Shown one piece after another: positions 43,955 to 52,966 of a stretch of 64,000 nt of DNA. Position numbers and translations under genes: made by a program. A model generated the notes under the pieces. The model searched no databases. It worked only from the letters and a program-made list of their open reading frames with translations, and was not told the DNA's origin. The stretch is from Cognatishimia coralii (GTDB lineage: Bacteria > Pseudomonadota > Alphaproteobacteria > Rhodobacterales > Rhodobacteraceae): the NCBI RefSeq assembly GCF_037478305.1, contig NZ_JBBGAZ010000001.1, positions 558,001-622,000 of the forward strand, read 5' to 3'. Numbering within the stretch: position 1 is the first letter of the stretch; each line of letters opens with the position of its first letter.

Positions 43955-43969
43955 CTTGCCCAAGTATCC
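43948..43969 (-). repeat. Dispersed intergenic repeat, copy 4
   Basis: The minus strand reads GGATACTTGGGCAAGAG followed by AAAAG, lying 37 bp past the P450 stop. It diverges from the consensus at three or four positions. Confidence 0.5.
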
Positions 43970-44005
43970 TGGGTGAATTTGCCAAAGGCAAAGAGTGCAA
44001 AGCCC

Positions 44006-45361
44006 TCAGCGTGGCTGCAGCTTTAGCCAAATCCCATCCTTACTCCGCACCGTCAGATGCGCCACAGGCTCTGGATCACGCCCTTCAACCCGCGTAATCC
44101 GAAAATGCTTGAGGATCATCGACAGCATCAAGACCCCTTCAACCATGGCAAAACCAGCCCCCGTGCAGACACGCGGCCCGCTGGAAAACGGCATATAAGC
44201 CTCGCGCATGCATTGCTTGCCATTTTCCGTGCCCCAACGGGTCGGATCAAACCCATCAGAGTTCTCCCACAGCCTTTCATGGCGATGCAGGTGCCAGGGG
44301 CTAAGAACCATCTGACTGCCGCGCTTGATGTCCCGCTCTCGGAAGGTCTCAAGGCAGGTATTCTGTCGCACCATCATCGGCACGGGTGGATAGAGCCTGA
44401 GGGACTCACGGAAGACATCACGTGACAGCTTCAGCCTACTGATCTGGCCGAACTCCGTCCCGTCCAAAGCCTGCGCTTCCCCAGCCACTTTCTCCTGCCA
44501 CTCCGGATACAGCGCCATCAGATAGAGCGTCCAGGCCAGCGCAGACGCTGACGTCTCATGCCCCGCCAGAAAAAAGATCGCGACCTGATCGACCATTTCT
44601 TGCGGGCTGAATGTCTCGCCCGTCTCAGGATCCATGGTGGTCATAATCTTGGTTGCAAGATCATCCGGTGCGGTGCCTCGTTCGATCTCTACCGATCTCT
44701 CCTCGGTTAACTGCGTGATCAAGCGACGGATTTCGCGCGCCGTGGATTTGGTCGAGCGCCCAAAGAACCGCGGCATCCAACGCGGCAAGGGCACAAAGGC
44801 CGCAATGTTAAGGATCGGTTGGCTGCGTTGATAGTCGCGAAATTGGGTGAAGACCTGCGTCGCAATGTCGTTTTCAATCGGGATCGAAAACAGCGTGCGA
44901 AAAATGATGTCCGCCGCCGCGTGGCTAGTCTCTTCTTCGATCTCAATCGGCTCTCCGACCCGCGCTTTAAGCCGCGCAACCGAAGCCTCAGCAGCGTCGT
45001 ACATCGCCGGATATATCTCGCGCAGTCGCCCGCCTTCAAAGGCCGGATCAATAATGCGGCGCTGGCGCTTCCATGTCTCGCCATTGGTCAGAAACACAGA
45101 GTCCCCGAGCAAAGGCCGCAGCCCTTCGGCAACACGGCCAGACTTGGGAAAGTCATCCGGCCGGTCTTTGAGGACGGTTTTCACCAGATCGGGCTGGTTC
45201 AACAGGTAGGACCGAAAGAACGGCGTACGAAACTCGGCCATCCATGCCCGATAGAGCCGCGCGGGTTGGGCCGACAAAAGATCCTTTTTAAACAGCCGCA
45301 TATACTGGATCAAAGACACGCGATCAGGCCGCGCCGGAGGTTTGGGAGGCAGTTCCATCAC
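44006..45361 (-). CDS. Cytochrome P450
   Basis: A 451-residue soluble P450 monooxygenase. The heme loop FSSGPRVCTG places the cysteine ligand at Cys399. The I-helix oxygen-binding motif is LAGHETSAS (residues 265-273), and the ExxR pair is in FRESLRLYPP. General architecture resembles CYP102/CYP4-like fatty-acid hydroxylases (PERF region FDPTRW), but the substrate is unknown. Its ATG overlaps the stop of the upstream membrane hydrolase (ATGA), so the two are translated together. No ferredoxin partner is adjacent. Confidence 0.95.
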   Translation of the reverse strand: MMELPPKPPARPDRVSLIQYMRLFKKDLLSAQPARLYRAWMAEFRTPFFRSYLLNQPDLVKTVLKDRPDDFPKSGRVAEGLRPLLGDSVFLTNGETWKRQRRIIDPAFEGGRLREIYPAMYDAAEASVARLKARVGEPIEIEEETSHAAADIIFRTLFSIPIENDIATQVFTQFRDYQRSQPILNIAAFVPLPRWMPRFFGRSTKSTAREIRRLITQLTEERSVEIERGTAPDDLATKIMTTMDPETGETFSPQEMVDQVAIFFLAGHETSASALAWTLYLMALYPEWQEKVAGEAQALDGTEFGQISRLKLSRDVFRESLRLYPPVPMMVRQNTCLETFRERDIKRGSQMVLSPWHLHRHERLWENSDGFDPTRWGTENGKQCMREAYMPFSSGPRVCTGAGFAMVEGVLMLSMILKHFRITRVEGRDPEPVAHLTVRSKDGIWLKLQPR

Positions 45362-46566
45362 CCCATCTCCGTGAATTTATTGACCGGGTCTTCGATGCGA
45401 GACCGCGAGGCTTTGCGCCCCTCAAACCGCCCGCGCAGGCTCTTGGGGCCTGCCGTGATCTGAAAATAATCATAGTCTTTGGGCCGATCAAAAGCGCAGA
45501 GATACTGGAAATGCAGCCGAAAAAACCGCCACCGCAGCGCCTTCCAGCGCGCGGGGCTGAGCGTTTGGGTGAAAGCCGCCGAAATCACAATCGGCCAGCG
45601 TTTGCCTTCGGGGGCAACGCCAGTCACCGACACCGGATCGCAAAGCGCAAAGGCGCAGCCATCACCGGGGGCCGTGACATCCAGCCAAAAGACTTCCTCA
45701 CGCGCCGCCAGATAGTTTAAATCCATACGCAGGCGTTTGGCATCTGGCAGAAAACTCACCATCGGCACGACCTGCCCCAGCGAGAGAAAAGACAATACGG
45801 GACCGTCTGGTTTGACCTGCCCTGCCCGCAAAAGATCCGAAATCACCGAGACCGCCAGATGTGCGCCGGAGCTGTGGCCGATGACCAGAACCTCATCCAC
45901 ATCGCCTGCCAAAGCCTCAGCGATATGATCCACAAACTCCGCCATGCGCGCCTCAAGCTCGGGCGGATTGCTGCCTTTCGTCGAGGCCGAATAGGCATAG
46001 TCATGCATGAGGTAATAGGCAAAAAACTTATTGTCCCGCGCTTTGAACCAGTTGAGCAAAAGCGGCACGATGGCAAACCCCGCGAGCCCCACCCACCACG
46101 GCGCGAACATCCCGATCAGACGAAACAGCCCATAGCCTGCCAGTAGCGCGAGCTGTAGTTGCACAAGCAAAAACACCACCGGATAAAGCGCAGCAATCAC
46201 CGGCCCCTTGCGCAGTCGCATCAGGCGAAACAGGGCTCCGGTCGCGATATAGGTCCAGGCCGTGCGGATCAGCAGCCCATAGGTCGCCAGAATCCCCTGA
46301 TCCATGCTGACCCGCACGATGTCGGACCAGACCAGCACTTCGAAATCCGTCTGTGTTTCAACGTCGTCAATCTGGCTGTCCACCCGCCACCCATAAGGCC
46401 CATCGGTGGTTTTCGGCGCAAGCGCGACCGTATACCCAGATATCTCGCCCTGCGCTTTACTCTCTTTTCGATAAAGCTCGCGGTAGCGACGCGGGTGAAT
46501 AGGATCATAGCCCGGGATGTAAAACACCCGGCGCGTTTTGATCGGTTCAGAGGTCTGATCACCCAT
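45358..46566 (-). CDS. Membrane-associated alpha/beta hydrolase
   Basis: A 402-residue protein combining an N-terminal strand (RRVFYIPGYDP), two or three hydrophobic segments at about residues 100-170, and an alpha/beta-hydrolase part with nucleophile elbow VIGHSSGAHLA. Acid and histidine partners are not certain (possibly DVTAPGDGCAF and the C-terminal HFQYL region). The membrane segments between the first strand and the elbow are unusual. It is coupled to the P450 gene, suggesting a lipid or sterol-like substrate shared by both. Confidence 0.75.
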   Translation of the reverse strand: MGDQTSEPIKTRRVFYIPGYDPIHPRRYRELYRKESKAQGEISGYTVALAPKTTDGPYGWRVDSQIDDVETQTDFEVLVWSDIVRVSMDQGILATYGLLIRTAWTYIATGALFRLMRLRKGPVIAALYPVVFLLVQLQLALLAGYGLFRLIGMFAPWWVGLAGFAIVPLLLNWFKARDNKFFAYYLMHDYAYSASTKGSNPPELEARMAEFVDHIAEALAGDVDEVLVIGHSSGAHLAVSVISDLLRAGQVKPDGPVLSFLSLGQVVPMVSFLPDAKRLRMDLNYLAAREEVFWLDVTAPGDGCAFALCDPVSVTGVAPEGKRWPIVISAAFTQTLSPARWKALRWRFFRLHFQYLCAFDRPKDYDYFQITAGPKSLRGRFEGRKASRSRIEDPVNKFTEMG

Positions 46567-46617
46567 TTTCTGCTCTCTTGCGCCTATTTGGCTGCGCCTT
46601 GAGATCAGACTACATGC

Positions 46618-47367
46618 TTAGCCCACAAGCGCCAAGGCCGGGAATGCTTCGAGCAACCAATAGGAGAAGGCCGAGAAGCCACCCGTCAGCATCAAAAGGC
46701 CGATGGTCCAAAGCAAGAGCCCCATGACGCGCTCGATCTGCTCCATATGGCGTTTCATCCAGCTCATAAGACCCGTCAGGCGTGGCAAATACGCGGCGAC
46801 CAGCAGAAACGGAATGCCCAGCCCCATCGCATAGACCGCAAGCAGCAGCGTGCCGCGCGTCACCGAGGCTTCGGACGCGGCAATTGAAAGGATCGCGCCC
46901 AGTTGCGGGCCGATACACGGCGTCCAGCCGAAGGCAAAAGCGAGGCCGAGGATATAGGCGCCGAATGAACTGCCTCCACGGTCGCCCACATCAATACGCG
47001 CTTCGCGGTCAAGGAAACCGATGCGATAGATGCCAATGAAATGCGCGCCAAAGATCATCACGAGGATGCCCGCCAGCGTGTTGAACCAGCCCTGATATTG
47101 CAAAAACAGCGAGCCAATGGCCGAGGCTGTGAACCCAAGGAACAAAAACACCGTCGACAGCCCCATCACAAAGAAAAGCGCTGGCATGAGTGCCGTGTTC
47201 TTGGCCTTTCCCTCTGACAGATCCGTCACCGAAACCCCGCTCATATAGGCCAGATAGGGCGGCACAATGGGCAGCACGCAGGGGCTTAGGAAAGACATGA
47301 CGCCGGCCAAAAGCGCGACGATCATGGCGGGCAGCAGGGCTGCGTCTATGATTTCGATTCCGAACAT
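46618..47367 (-). CDS. ccdA: Cytochrome c biogenesis / thiol transport protein CcdA
   Basis: A 249-residue inner-membrane protein with six helices. It passes reducing power from cytoplasmic thioredoxin to the periplasm for cytochrome c maturation. The two redox cysteines are in MSFLSPCVLPIVPPYL and FGWTPCIGPQLG, the family hallmarks. It is divergent to tusA with a 92-bp gap. Confidence 0.95.
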   Translation of the reverse strand: MFGIEIIDAALLPAMIVALLAGVMSFLSPCVLPIVPPYLAYMSGVSVTDLSEGKAKNTALMPALFFVMGLSTVFLFLGFTASAIGSLFLQYQGWFNTLAGILVMIFGAHFIGIYRIGFLDREARIDVGDRGGSSFGAYILGLAFAFGWTPCIGPQLGAILSIAASEASVTRGTLLLAVYAMGLGIPFLLVAAYLPRLTGLMSWMKRHMEQIERVMGLLLWTIGLLMLTGGFSAFSYWLLEAFPALALVG

Positions 47368-47459
47368 AGTCCCGACATAGGCGATCTATGCGCCAAGGTC
47401 ACCTGACAAGCTGTCACAAGCCTGTGGACGCTTTGAAACATCTGAGCTAAGGCGGTGTC

Positions 47460-47690
47460 ATGTCTGACGATATTTTTGAAATCGATGCCATTGGGCTGTT
47501 GTGTCCCCTGCCCGTTCTACGCCTGCGCAAACGGATGCAGCCGCTAGCGGTTGGCACGCGCATTCGCCTATTGGCGGATGATCCGGCCGCAATCGTCGAT
47601 GTGCCGCACTTCTGTAGTGAAAACGGACATGAGCTGGCGGCGCAATCAGAAGCCGACGGCGTTCTAAGTTTTGACGTCATCAAACGCTAG
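47460..47690 (+). CDS. TusA-like sulfurtransferase
   Basis: A 76-residue sulfur carrier of the TusA family. The motif IGLLCPLPVLRLRKRM has the CPxP active cysteine near residue 15. Such proteins pass persulfide sulfur to tRNA thiolation, molybdenum cofactor or sulfur oxidation systems; which one is unclear here. Divergence from ccdA suggests a thiol-related context but no direct link. Confidence 0.93.
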   Translation: MSDDIFEIDAIGLLCPLPVLRLRKRMQPLAVGTRIRLLADDPAAIVDVPHFCSENGHELAAQSEADGVLSFDVIKR

Positions 47691-47761
47691 CACAGCTTGC
47701 AAGACATACGCCTACTGAGGCACAGTTCGCTCTGATCCGCCACGCGGAAGGGAGCCCTAAG

Positions 47762-48886
47762 ATGCTTGATCTCATCGCATTTCGACATGACTTGCACCGT
47801 CACCCGGAAACGGGGTTCGATCTGACGCGCACGCCGGAAAAGATCGCAGAACAACTGGAAAAGGCCGGGTTAGAGGTCGCTCGAGGCGTCGGCAAATCCG
47901 GTCTTGTTGCAACCTTGCGACGCGGCCCTGACGAGACCGCCATCGGCTTTCGCGCTGACATGGACGCTCTGCCCATTCATGAAGCGACGAACCTTTCCTA
48001 TCGCTCTGAAACGCAAGGGAAGTTCCACGGTTGTGGTCATGACGGCCATAGCACGATGCTTTTGGGCGCAGCGCTGGAACTGGCGCAGGATCCAGCCCTC
48101 AACCGCACGGTCCATTTCATCTTTCAACCGGATGAAGAGAACGGCAATGGCGCCGCCGCGATGATCGCAGATGGCCTGTTTGACCGATTTCCCATGGCCG
48201 AGATCTATGGGCTCCACAATATGCCCGGCATGGCGCTTGGGCATTTCGCCACGCAACCTGGTCCTTTCTGCGCCTTTGAAGACAACTTCGAGATCCGCAT
48301 TCAAGGCCAAGGCGGCCATGCATCTATGCCGGAAAAAGGTGTGGATCCCATCGTGGTTGGCGCAGCGATCGTGCAGCAACTTCAAACCATAGTGTCGCGC
48401 GCGATTTCGGCCAAAGACCATGGCGTTGTTTCAGTCACCGAGTTCATCACCGACGGCGCGCGCAATATCCTAGCGAGCAACGTTTCGCTGCGAGGAGATT
48501 GCCGCGGGTTCCACCAAGAGGTGTCAGACCTTATTGAGTCCCGCATGCGCGCCATCGCGACCGGTGTGAGCGTCGCCTATGGGGCCTCTGCAGAGGTCGA
48601 CTATTCCACGTCATTCCGTCCTTTGGTGAATGACGCTCAGGCTACTGAAACCCTGTCAGCCGCCGCCCGCAAGACCGGCGCGCTAAATGACGCCTATGGG
48701 CGGGTCGGATTTTCAGAGGATTTCGCGGAATTCCTCACCCATCGCCCCGGCGCTTTTGTGTTGATGGGCAATGGCACAGAGGGCGCGAATGCGATGCCGC
48801 TCCACAATCCATCCTACGATTTCAACGATGCGGCGATCCCGCATGGCATCGCATTCTGGTGTCGGCTGGCACGGCAATGCATGTAA
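47762..48886 (+). CDS. M20-family amidohydrolase (hippurate/N-acyl-amino-acid hydrolase type)
   Basis: A 374-residue zinc or manganese amidohydrolase. Metal-ligand motifs are RHDLHRHPETGFD, FRADMDALPIHE, HGCGHDGHSTMLLGAA and QPDEENGNGAAAMI, and the dimerisation domain begins QIRIQGQGGHASMPEKGVDP-like (residues FEIRIQGQGGHASMP). It removes acyl groups from amino acids or conjugates; the substrate is unknown. Terminator follows. Confidence 0.93.
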   Translation: MLDLIAFRHDLHRHPETGFDLTRTPEKIAEQLEKAGLEVARGVGKSGLVATLRRGPDETAIGFRADMDALPIHEATNLSYRSETQGKFHGCGHDGHSTMLLGAALELAQDPALNRTVHFIFQPDEENGNGAAAMIADGLFDRFPMAEIYGLHNMPGMALGHFATQPGPFCAFEDNFEIRIQGQGGHASMPEKGVDPIVVGAAIVQQLQTIVSRAISAKDHGVVSVTEFITDGARNILASNVSLRGDCRGFHQEVSDLIESRMRAIATGVSVAYGASAEVDYSTSFRPLVNDAQATETLSAAARKTGALNDAYGRVGFSEDFAEFLTHRPGAFVLMGNGTEGANAMPLHNPSYDFNDAAIPHGIAFWCRLARQCM

Positions 48887-48888
48887 CA

Positions 48889-48915
48889 AAAACGCCGGGT
48901 GCGATACCCGGCGTT
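48889..48915. terminator. Bidirectional terminator between the amidohydrolase gene and rne
   Basis: AAACGCCGGGT pairs with ACCCGGCGTTT around GCGAT, placed between two convergent genes, with A- and T-rich flanks. Confidence 0.9.
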
Positions 48916-48926
48916 TCTGAATTTCC

Positions 48927-51788
48927 TTAGCGGCCCATCGACCACCAGCCGCGCCGTTTCGGCTTGGCGGGTTCATCTGGTGCGGGCTCTGCCGCTGGGG
49001 CCTCAGCCACCTCTGCGACTGGCTCTGGTTCAGCAACCGGCACAGGCTCTTCGGCAACAGGCTCTTCCGCAACCACGTCTTCCGCGGGCGCTTCGACTTC
49101 TGCTTGGACAACCGGTTCACTCGGTTCCTCGGCAGGAGCTTCCACCTCTGTTTCGGCAGATGCTTCCGCAGTATTTTCCGCAGCAGCAGGTTCTTCTTTC
49201 TTCTTACGGCTGCGCGAGCTGCGCCGTTTCGGCTTAGGCGCTTCTTCGTCCTTTGCCTCTTCCGCGGGTGCTGCATCGTCGCCTCCAGCCGGCGTCTCGT
49301 CGCTAGCCTCAGTCGCCTCATCTGCGCCATTTTCGTCAGATCCGTTTTCGTCTGACGCACCATCAGAGCCCTCGCCTTTAGGCTTCCGGCGACGACGACG
49401 ACGGCGGCGCTTCTTAGGCTTGGCCTCTTCGTCCTCTTGGGTCTCTTCGACGATTTCCGCGTCTTCGATATCCTCGTCGATCGCATCCATCAAAGACGCA
49501 TCGGCAGAGACCACGGACTCCGTCGGCTCTGGCACCACCCGGGTGGCGGTTTTCAGCTTCTCCAGCGTGAAATCAGGTGAAATCAGTGCAGGATCCGCTT
49601 CAATCCGCACCGACAGCCCATAGCGCGCTTCGATCTGCGCCACATGCTCGCGCTTCTGGTTCATGATGTAGTTCACGATACCAACCGGCGCTTTGACCAG
49701 AACCTCACGAGAGCGACGACGGGTACCTTCCTCTTCGATCTGACGCAGGATGGTCAGCGCAAGGTTGTCATCCGAGCGAATAAGACCCGTGCCATGACAA
49801 TGCGGACAAGGCTGAGTGGTCGCTTCGATCATGCCCGGACGCAGGCGCTGACGCGACATTTCCAAGAGGCCAAAGCCCGAAATCCGGCCCACCTGAATGC
49901 GCGCGCGATCCGTTTTCAGCTTATCTTTCAGACGCTTCTCAACCGCGTTGTTGTTCTTGCGTTCGTCCATATCGATGAAATCGATGACGATCAGACCAGC
50001 CAAGTCGCGCAGTCGCAGCTGGCGGGCGACCTCTTCGGCGGCCTCAAGGTTGGTCTTAAGCGCGGTTTCTTCAATCGAGCCTTCTTTGGTGGCGCGACCC
50101 GAGTTCACGTCGACCGCAACAAGCGCCTCAGTCACACCGATCACGATATAGCCGCCAGATTTCAGCTGAACCGTCGGGTTGAACATGCCCGACAGGTAGC
50201 TTTCCACCTGATAGCGCGCGAAAAGCGGCAGGCTGTCCTGGTATTGCTTCACGTTTTTCGCATGCGACGGCATGATCATTTTCATGAAGTCCTTGGCGAT
50301 GCGATAGCCGCGTTCGCCCTCGACCATGACTTCATCGATCTCTCGGCTATACAGATCGCGGATCGAGCGTTTGATCAGATCGCCCTCTTCATAGATCTTG
50401 GCTGGCGCGATGGATTTCAGCGTCAGCTCGCGGATCTGCTCCCACATGCGCTGCAGGTATTCATAGTCACGCTTGACCTCGGACTTGGTGCGCTGCGCGC
50501 CAGCGGTCCGAATGATCAGCCCCGCACCCTGAGGCACGTCGATCTCTTGCGCGATTTCCTTGAGTTTCTTGCGATCCGCCACATTTGTGATCTTGCGGCT
50601 GATCCCGCCGCCACGCGCGGTGTTTGGCATCAAAACGCAATAGCGACCCGCAAGGCTTAGGTATGTGGTCAGAGCCGCGCCTTTGTTGCCGCGCTCTTCT
50701 TTGACCACCTGCACTAGCAGGATCTGACGGACCTTGATGACTTCTTGGATTTTATAGCGACGCGGGCGCGGTTTGCGCGGGGGACGAATGTCGTCCTGAT
50801 CGTCGTCATCTGCCACATCCTCGATTGAGGAGTCCTTTTCCGAGGCTTTCGCCCGCTTGCGACGGCTGCGCGACCGAGAGCTGCGTTTCTTGCCGCCTTC
50901 TTCTTCCTCTTCATCAGAAGAGTCATCCTGAGCGTCAGTTTCTTCGGCTTCTTTGTCCTCAGAAACATCGTCAGAGGCGTCCGAAGTGTCCGGTTCCGCA
51001 GTGTCTTCTTCGGTCTCTTCGCCGGTTTCGACGTCTTTGGTCGCAACCGCATCGCCATCATTGTCTGCCGACATCGCCATGGTCTTGTCTTCACCATCGC
51101 TGTCGTCGGATTTCACGTCCTCGGCAGGTGCTTCGGCCACGTCTTGAACAGGCGCCTCTGTAGCGTCTGCGCTCGCCTCTTCAGAAGCGGGCGCATCACC
51201 TTCAGCCGGTGCCTCGGCAGCTTCTTCAGCCTTCACATCCTCTTTTTTCTTACGAGGACGACGGGCGCGCGTTTTCTTTGGCTTTGGAGCCTCTTCTTCA
51301 ACAACCTCGGGGGACTCTTCGGCTTCAACCGTGTCGTCACCCAGATCGATAGTCTCCATACCAGAGATCTCGTCAGTCGCGACCGCGTCACTCTCGGCCG
51401 CCTCTTCCGCAGGCTTATCCGCAGCTTTCGCCTTGGACCGGCGGCTTCGTTTTGGCTTGGGCTTTTCGTCTTCTTCGTCACGCGCGCGCATCGCTTCGGC
51501 ATAGGCGCGCTCTTCTTCCATCAGAGCCTCGCGATCGGCCACCGGGATCTGATAATAATCCGGGTGGATTTCCGAGAAGGCCAAAAACCCGTGGCGATTG
51601 CCACCGTAATCCACAAAGGCCGCCTGCAAAGACGGCTCAACCCGTGTTACTTTTGCGAGATAGATGTTGCCAGCAAGCTGGCGTTTATTTTCGGATTCAA
51701 AGTCGAACTCCTCGACCTTGTTTCCGTCGACCACCACGACGCGGGTTTCCTCCGCGTGGGTGGCATCGATGAGCATTTTCTTAGCCAT
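48927..51788 (-). CDS. rne: Ribonuclease E
   Basis: A 953-residue RNase E, the main endonuclease for mRNA decay and rRNA/tRNA processing. It starts MAKKMLIDATHAEETRVVVV. The S1 domain is interrupted by a highly acidic, low-complexity insertion (about residues 105-330, Glu/Asp/Ala with Lys/Arg clusters such as KPKKTRARRPRKKKE). The catalytic region contains LIVIDFIDMDERKNN and the zinc-link CPHCHGTG. The C-terminal 200 residues are again disordered and charged, ending KRRGWWSMGR, a likely partner-binding scaffold. MAKK is preferred to an ATG 15 bases upstream. Confidence 0.97.
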   Translation of the reverse strand: MAKKMLIDATHAEETRVVVVDGNKVEEFDFESENKRQLAGNIYLAKVTRVEPSLQAAFVDYGGNRHGFLAFSEIHPDYYQIPVADREALMEEERAYAEAMRARDEEDEKPKPKRSRRSKAKAADKPAEEAAESDAVATDEISGMETIDLGDDTVEAEESPEVVEEEAPKPKKTRARRPRKKKEDVKAEEAAEAPAEGDAPASEEASADATEAPVQDVAEAPAEDVKSDDSDGEDKTMAMSADNDGDAVATKDVETGEETEEDTAEPDTSDASDDVSEDKEAEETDAQDDSSDEEEEEGGKKRSSRSRSRRKRAKASEKDSSIEDVADDDDQDDIRPPRKPRPRRYKIQEVIKVRQILLVQVVKEERGNKGAALTTYLSLAGRYCVLMPNTARGGGISRKITNVADRKKLKEIAQEIDVPQGAGLIIRTAGAQRTKSEVKRDYEYLQRMWEQIRELTLKSIAPAKIYEEGDLIKRSIRDLYSREIDEVMVEGERGYRIAKDFMKMIMPSHAKNVKQYQDSLPLFARYQVESYLSGMFNPTVQLKSGGYIVIGVTEALVAVDVNSGRATKEGSIEETALKTNLEAAEEVARQLRLRDLAGLIVIDFIDMDERKNNNAVEKRLKDKLKTDRARIQVGRISGFGLLEMSRQRLRPGMIEATTQPCPHCHGTGLIRSDDNLALTILRQIEEEGTRRRSREVLVKAPVGIVNYIMNQKREHVAQIEARYGLSVRIEADPALISPDFTLEKLKTATRVVPEPTESVVSADASLMDAIDEDIEDAEIVEETQEDEEAKPKKRRRRRRRRKPKGEGSDGASDENGSDENGADEATEASDETPAGGDDAAPAEEAKDEEAPKPKRRSSRSRKKKEEPAAAENTAEASAETEVEAPAEEPSEPVVQAEVEAPAEDVVAEEPVAEEPVPVAEPEPVAEVAEAPAAEPAPDEPAKPKRRGWWSMGR

Positions 51789-52205
51789 GTTTTCCGTGTG
51801 CACCCGGGATCACGCAAACCTGCGCCCGGATTTATTCCAGGCGGCGCAGAGCGTGTTGCGGGGTGTCTTGTAATGGCGATGGGTCTCGCGTCGCGCAGCA
51901 CATCACCAAGGGGGCCGCGTGCGGCCACTGCTCGGGATCTCATATCTGTCGCGCGCTTCATCGCGGTTCTTCTCCGACACCAACATTGCGTCGGTGCCAA
52001 TTACAGGCCCAGAGCTTTTGATCATCCGGGCAGTTCTTTTGCCCCAAAGGGCATATTCAAACTGAAGGAAAACGCGGCGTATCTGTCGCCCCTGCGTTTT
52101 CGGTCAGAGAAACTCTCAGTCGACCTCGCCAAAAAACGGAGGCCACCACGTCTACTTAAGACGAGGGTTCGCGGAATTACAATGCCAAATGCGACAAATG
52201 GCCCG
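51789..52205 (-). promoter_or_regulatory. Long non-coding region upstream of rne
   Basis: This 417-bp gap has no supported gene; short frames on both strands lack ribosome binding sites. On the minus strand it holds possible stem-loops such as CCGAC/GTCGG, GCCC/GGGC and GCCGC/GCGGC. In enterobacteria a long rne leader lets RNase E control its own mRNA; a similar leader is possible here, but no sequence match was seen. Confidence 0.45.
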
Positions 52206-52880
52206 TTAAACCGTGGTTTCGGCAATCAACCCTAGGTCTTTCAGCGCCGCGCGCAGGTTTGGCCGCACCTTTTGGCCCAAGTCAGGCAGCGCTTTGCCAG
52301 CGGGTCGCAGATCAGGAATTTGAAAGGTAAGGCACCCCGCAGCCACCGCCGCCTGCGTCCCAAGATCGCTATCCTCAAAGGCCACACAGTCTTTGGGATC
52401 CACACCCAGAGCCTCAGCCGCCTCACGATAGGGCGCAGGGTCCGGCTTGTTGGCAGAGACCTCATCCCCGGCTTTCACCTGCTCAAAATACTCAAAAATC
52501 CCCGCGTGCTGCAGGTGATGCCGTGCCGGTTCTCCGTAGGTCGACGTCACAACGGCCATACGCGCCTTTTGATCAGCAAGACTGTCCAGTACATTTTTGA
52601 CATAGGGTTTTAAAGGCGCACCTTTAGAAACATTTTGGGCATGCATGTCGCGCCACTTGGTCTCAAAGGCACGCGGTTCAACGCTCTGGGGCAACAGTTC
52701 AGCCAACCGAATTGACGTCGTTTTAGAACTGGTGCCAACCAGCGTCATAAAGAACGGCTCAGCAACTGTGTTCGGGATGCCAATTTGCGCCGTCAATTTC
52801 AGAAACGACTGCAGGAACAACCGCTCGGTATCCAAGAGCAACCCATCCATATCAAACAAAAAAGCGGCGGGTTTAGTCAT
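52206..52880 (-). CDS. HAD-superfamily phosphatase
   Basis: A 224-residue HAD subfamily IA hydrolase of the beta-phosphoglucomutase/phosphatase type. Motif I is FLFDMDGLLLDTERLF with both catalytic aspartates, motif II is MAVVTST, motif III lysine is SANKPDPAPY, and motif IV is VAFEDSDLGTQAA. The cap domain lies between motifs I and II. The substrate is unknown. Confidence 0.92.
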   Translation of the reverse strand: MTKPAAFLFDMDGLLLDTERLFLQSFLKLTAQIGIPNTVAEPFFMTLVGTSSKTTSIRLAELLPQSVEPRAFETKWRDMHAQNVSKGAPLKPYVKNVLDSLADQKARMAVVTSTYGEPARHHLQHAGIFEYFEQVKAGDEVSANKPDPAPYREAAEALGVDPKDCVAFEDSDLGTQAAVAAGCLTFQIPDLRPAGKALPDLGQKVRPNLRAALKDLGLIAETTV

Positions 52881-52966
52881 CGGATCGTCCTGTCTGCCTT
52901 TGAGAGATGCGCCTTGCCAGACTTATGTAACAGCGCAAAGACAGTCTTCACGGTTCTTGTGGATTT

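Noticed and set aside
51910..51930. GCCACTG sequence, similar to the B12 box of cobalamin riboswitches, upstream of rne
   Set aside because: No surrounding cobalamin riboswitch stems were seen and the gene has no link to B12; a 7-base match is expected by chance.
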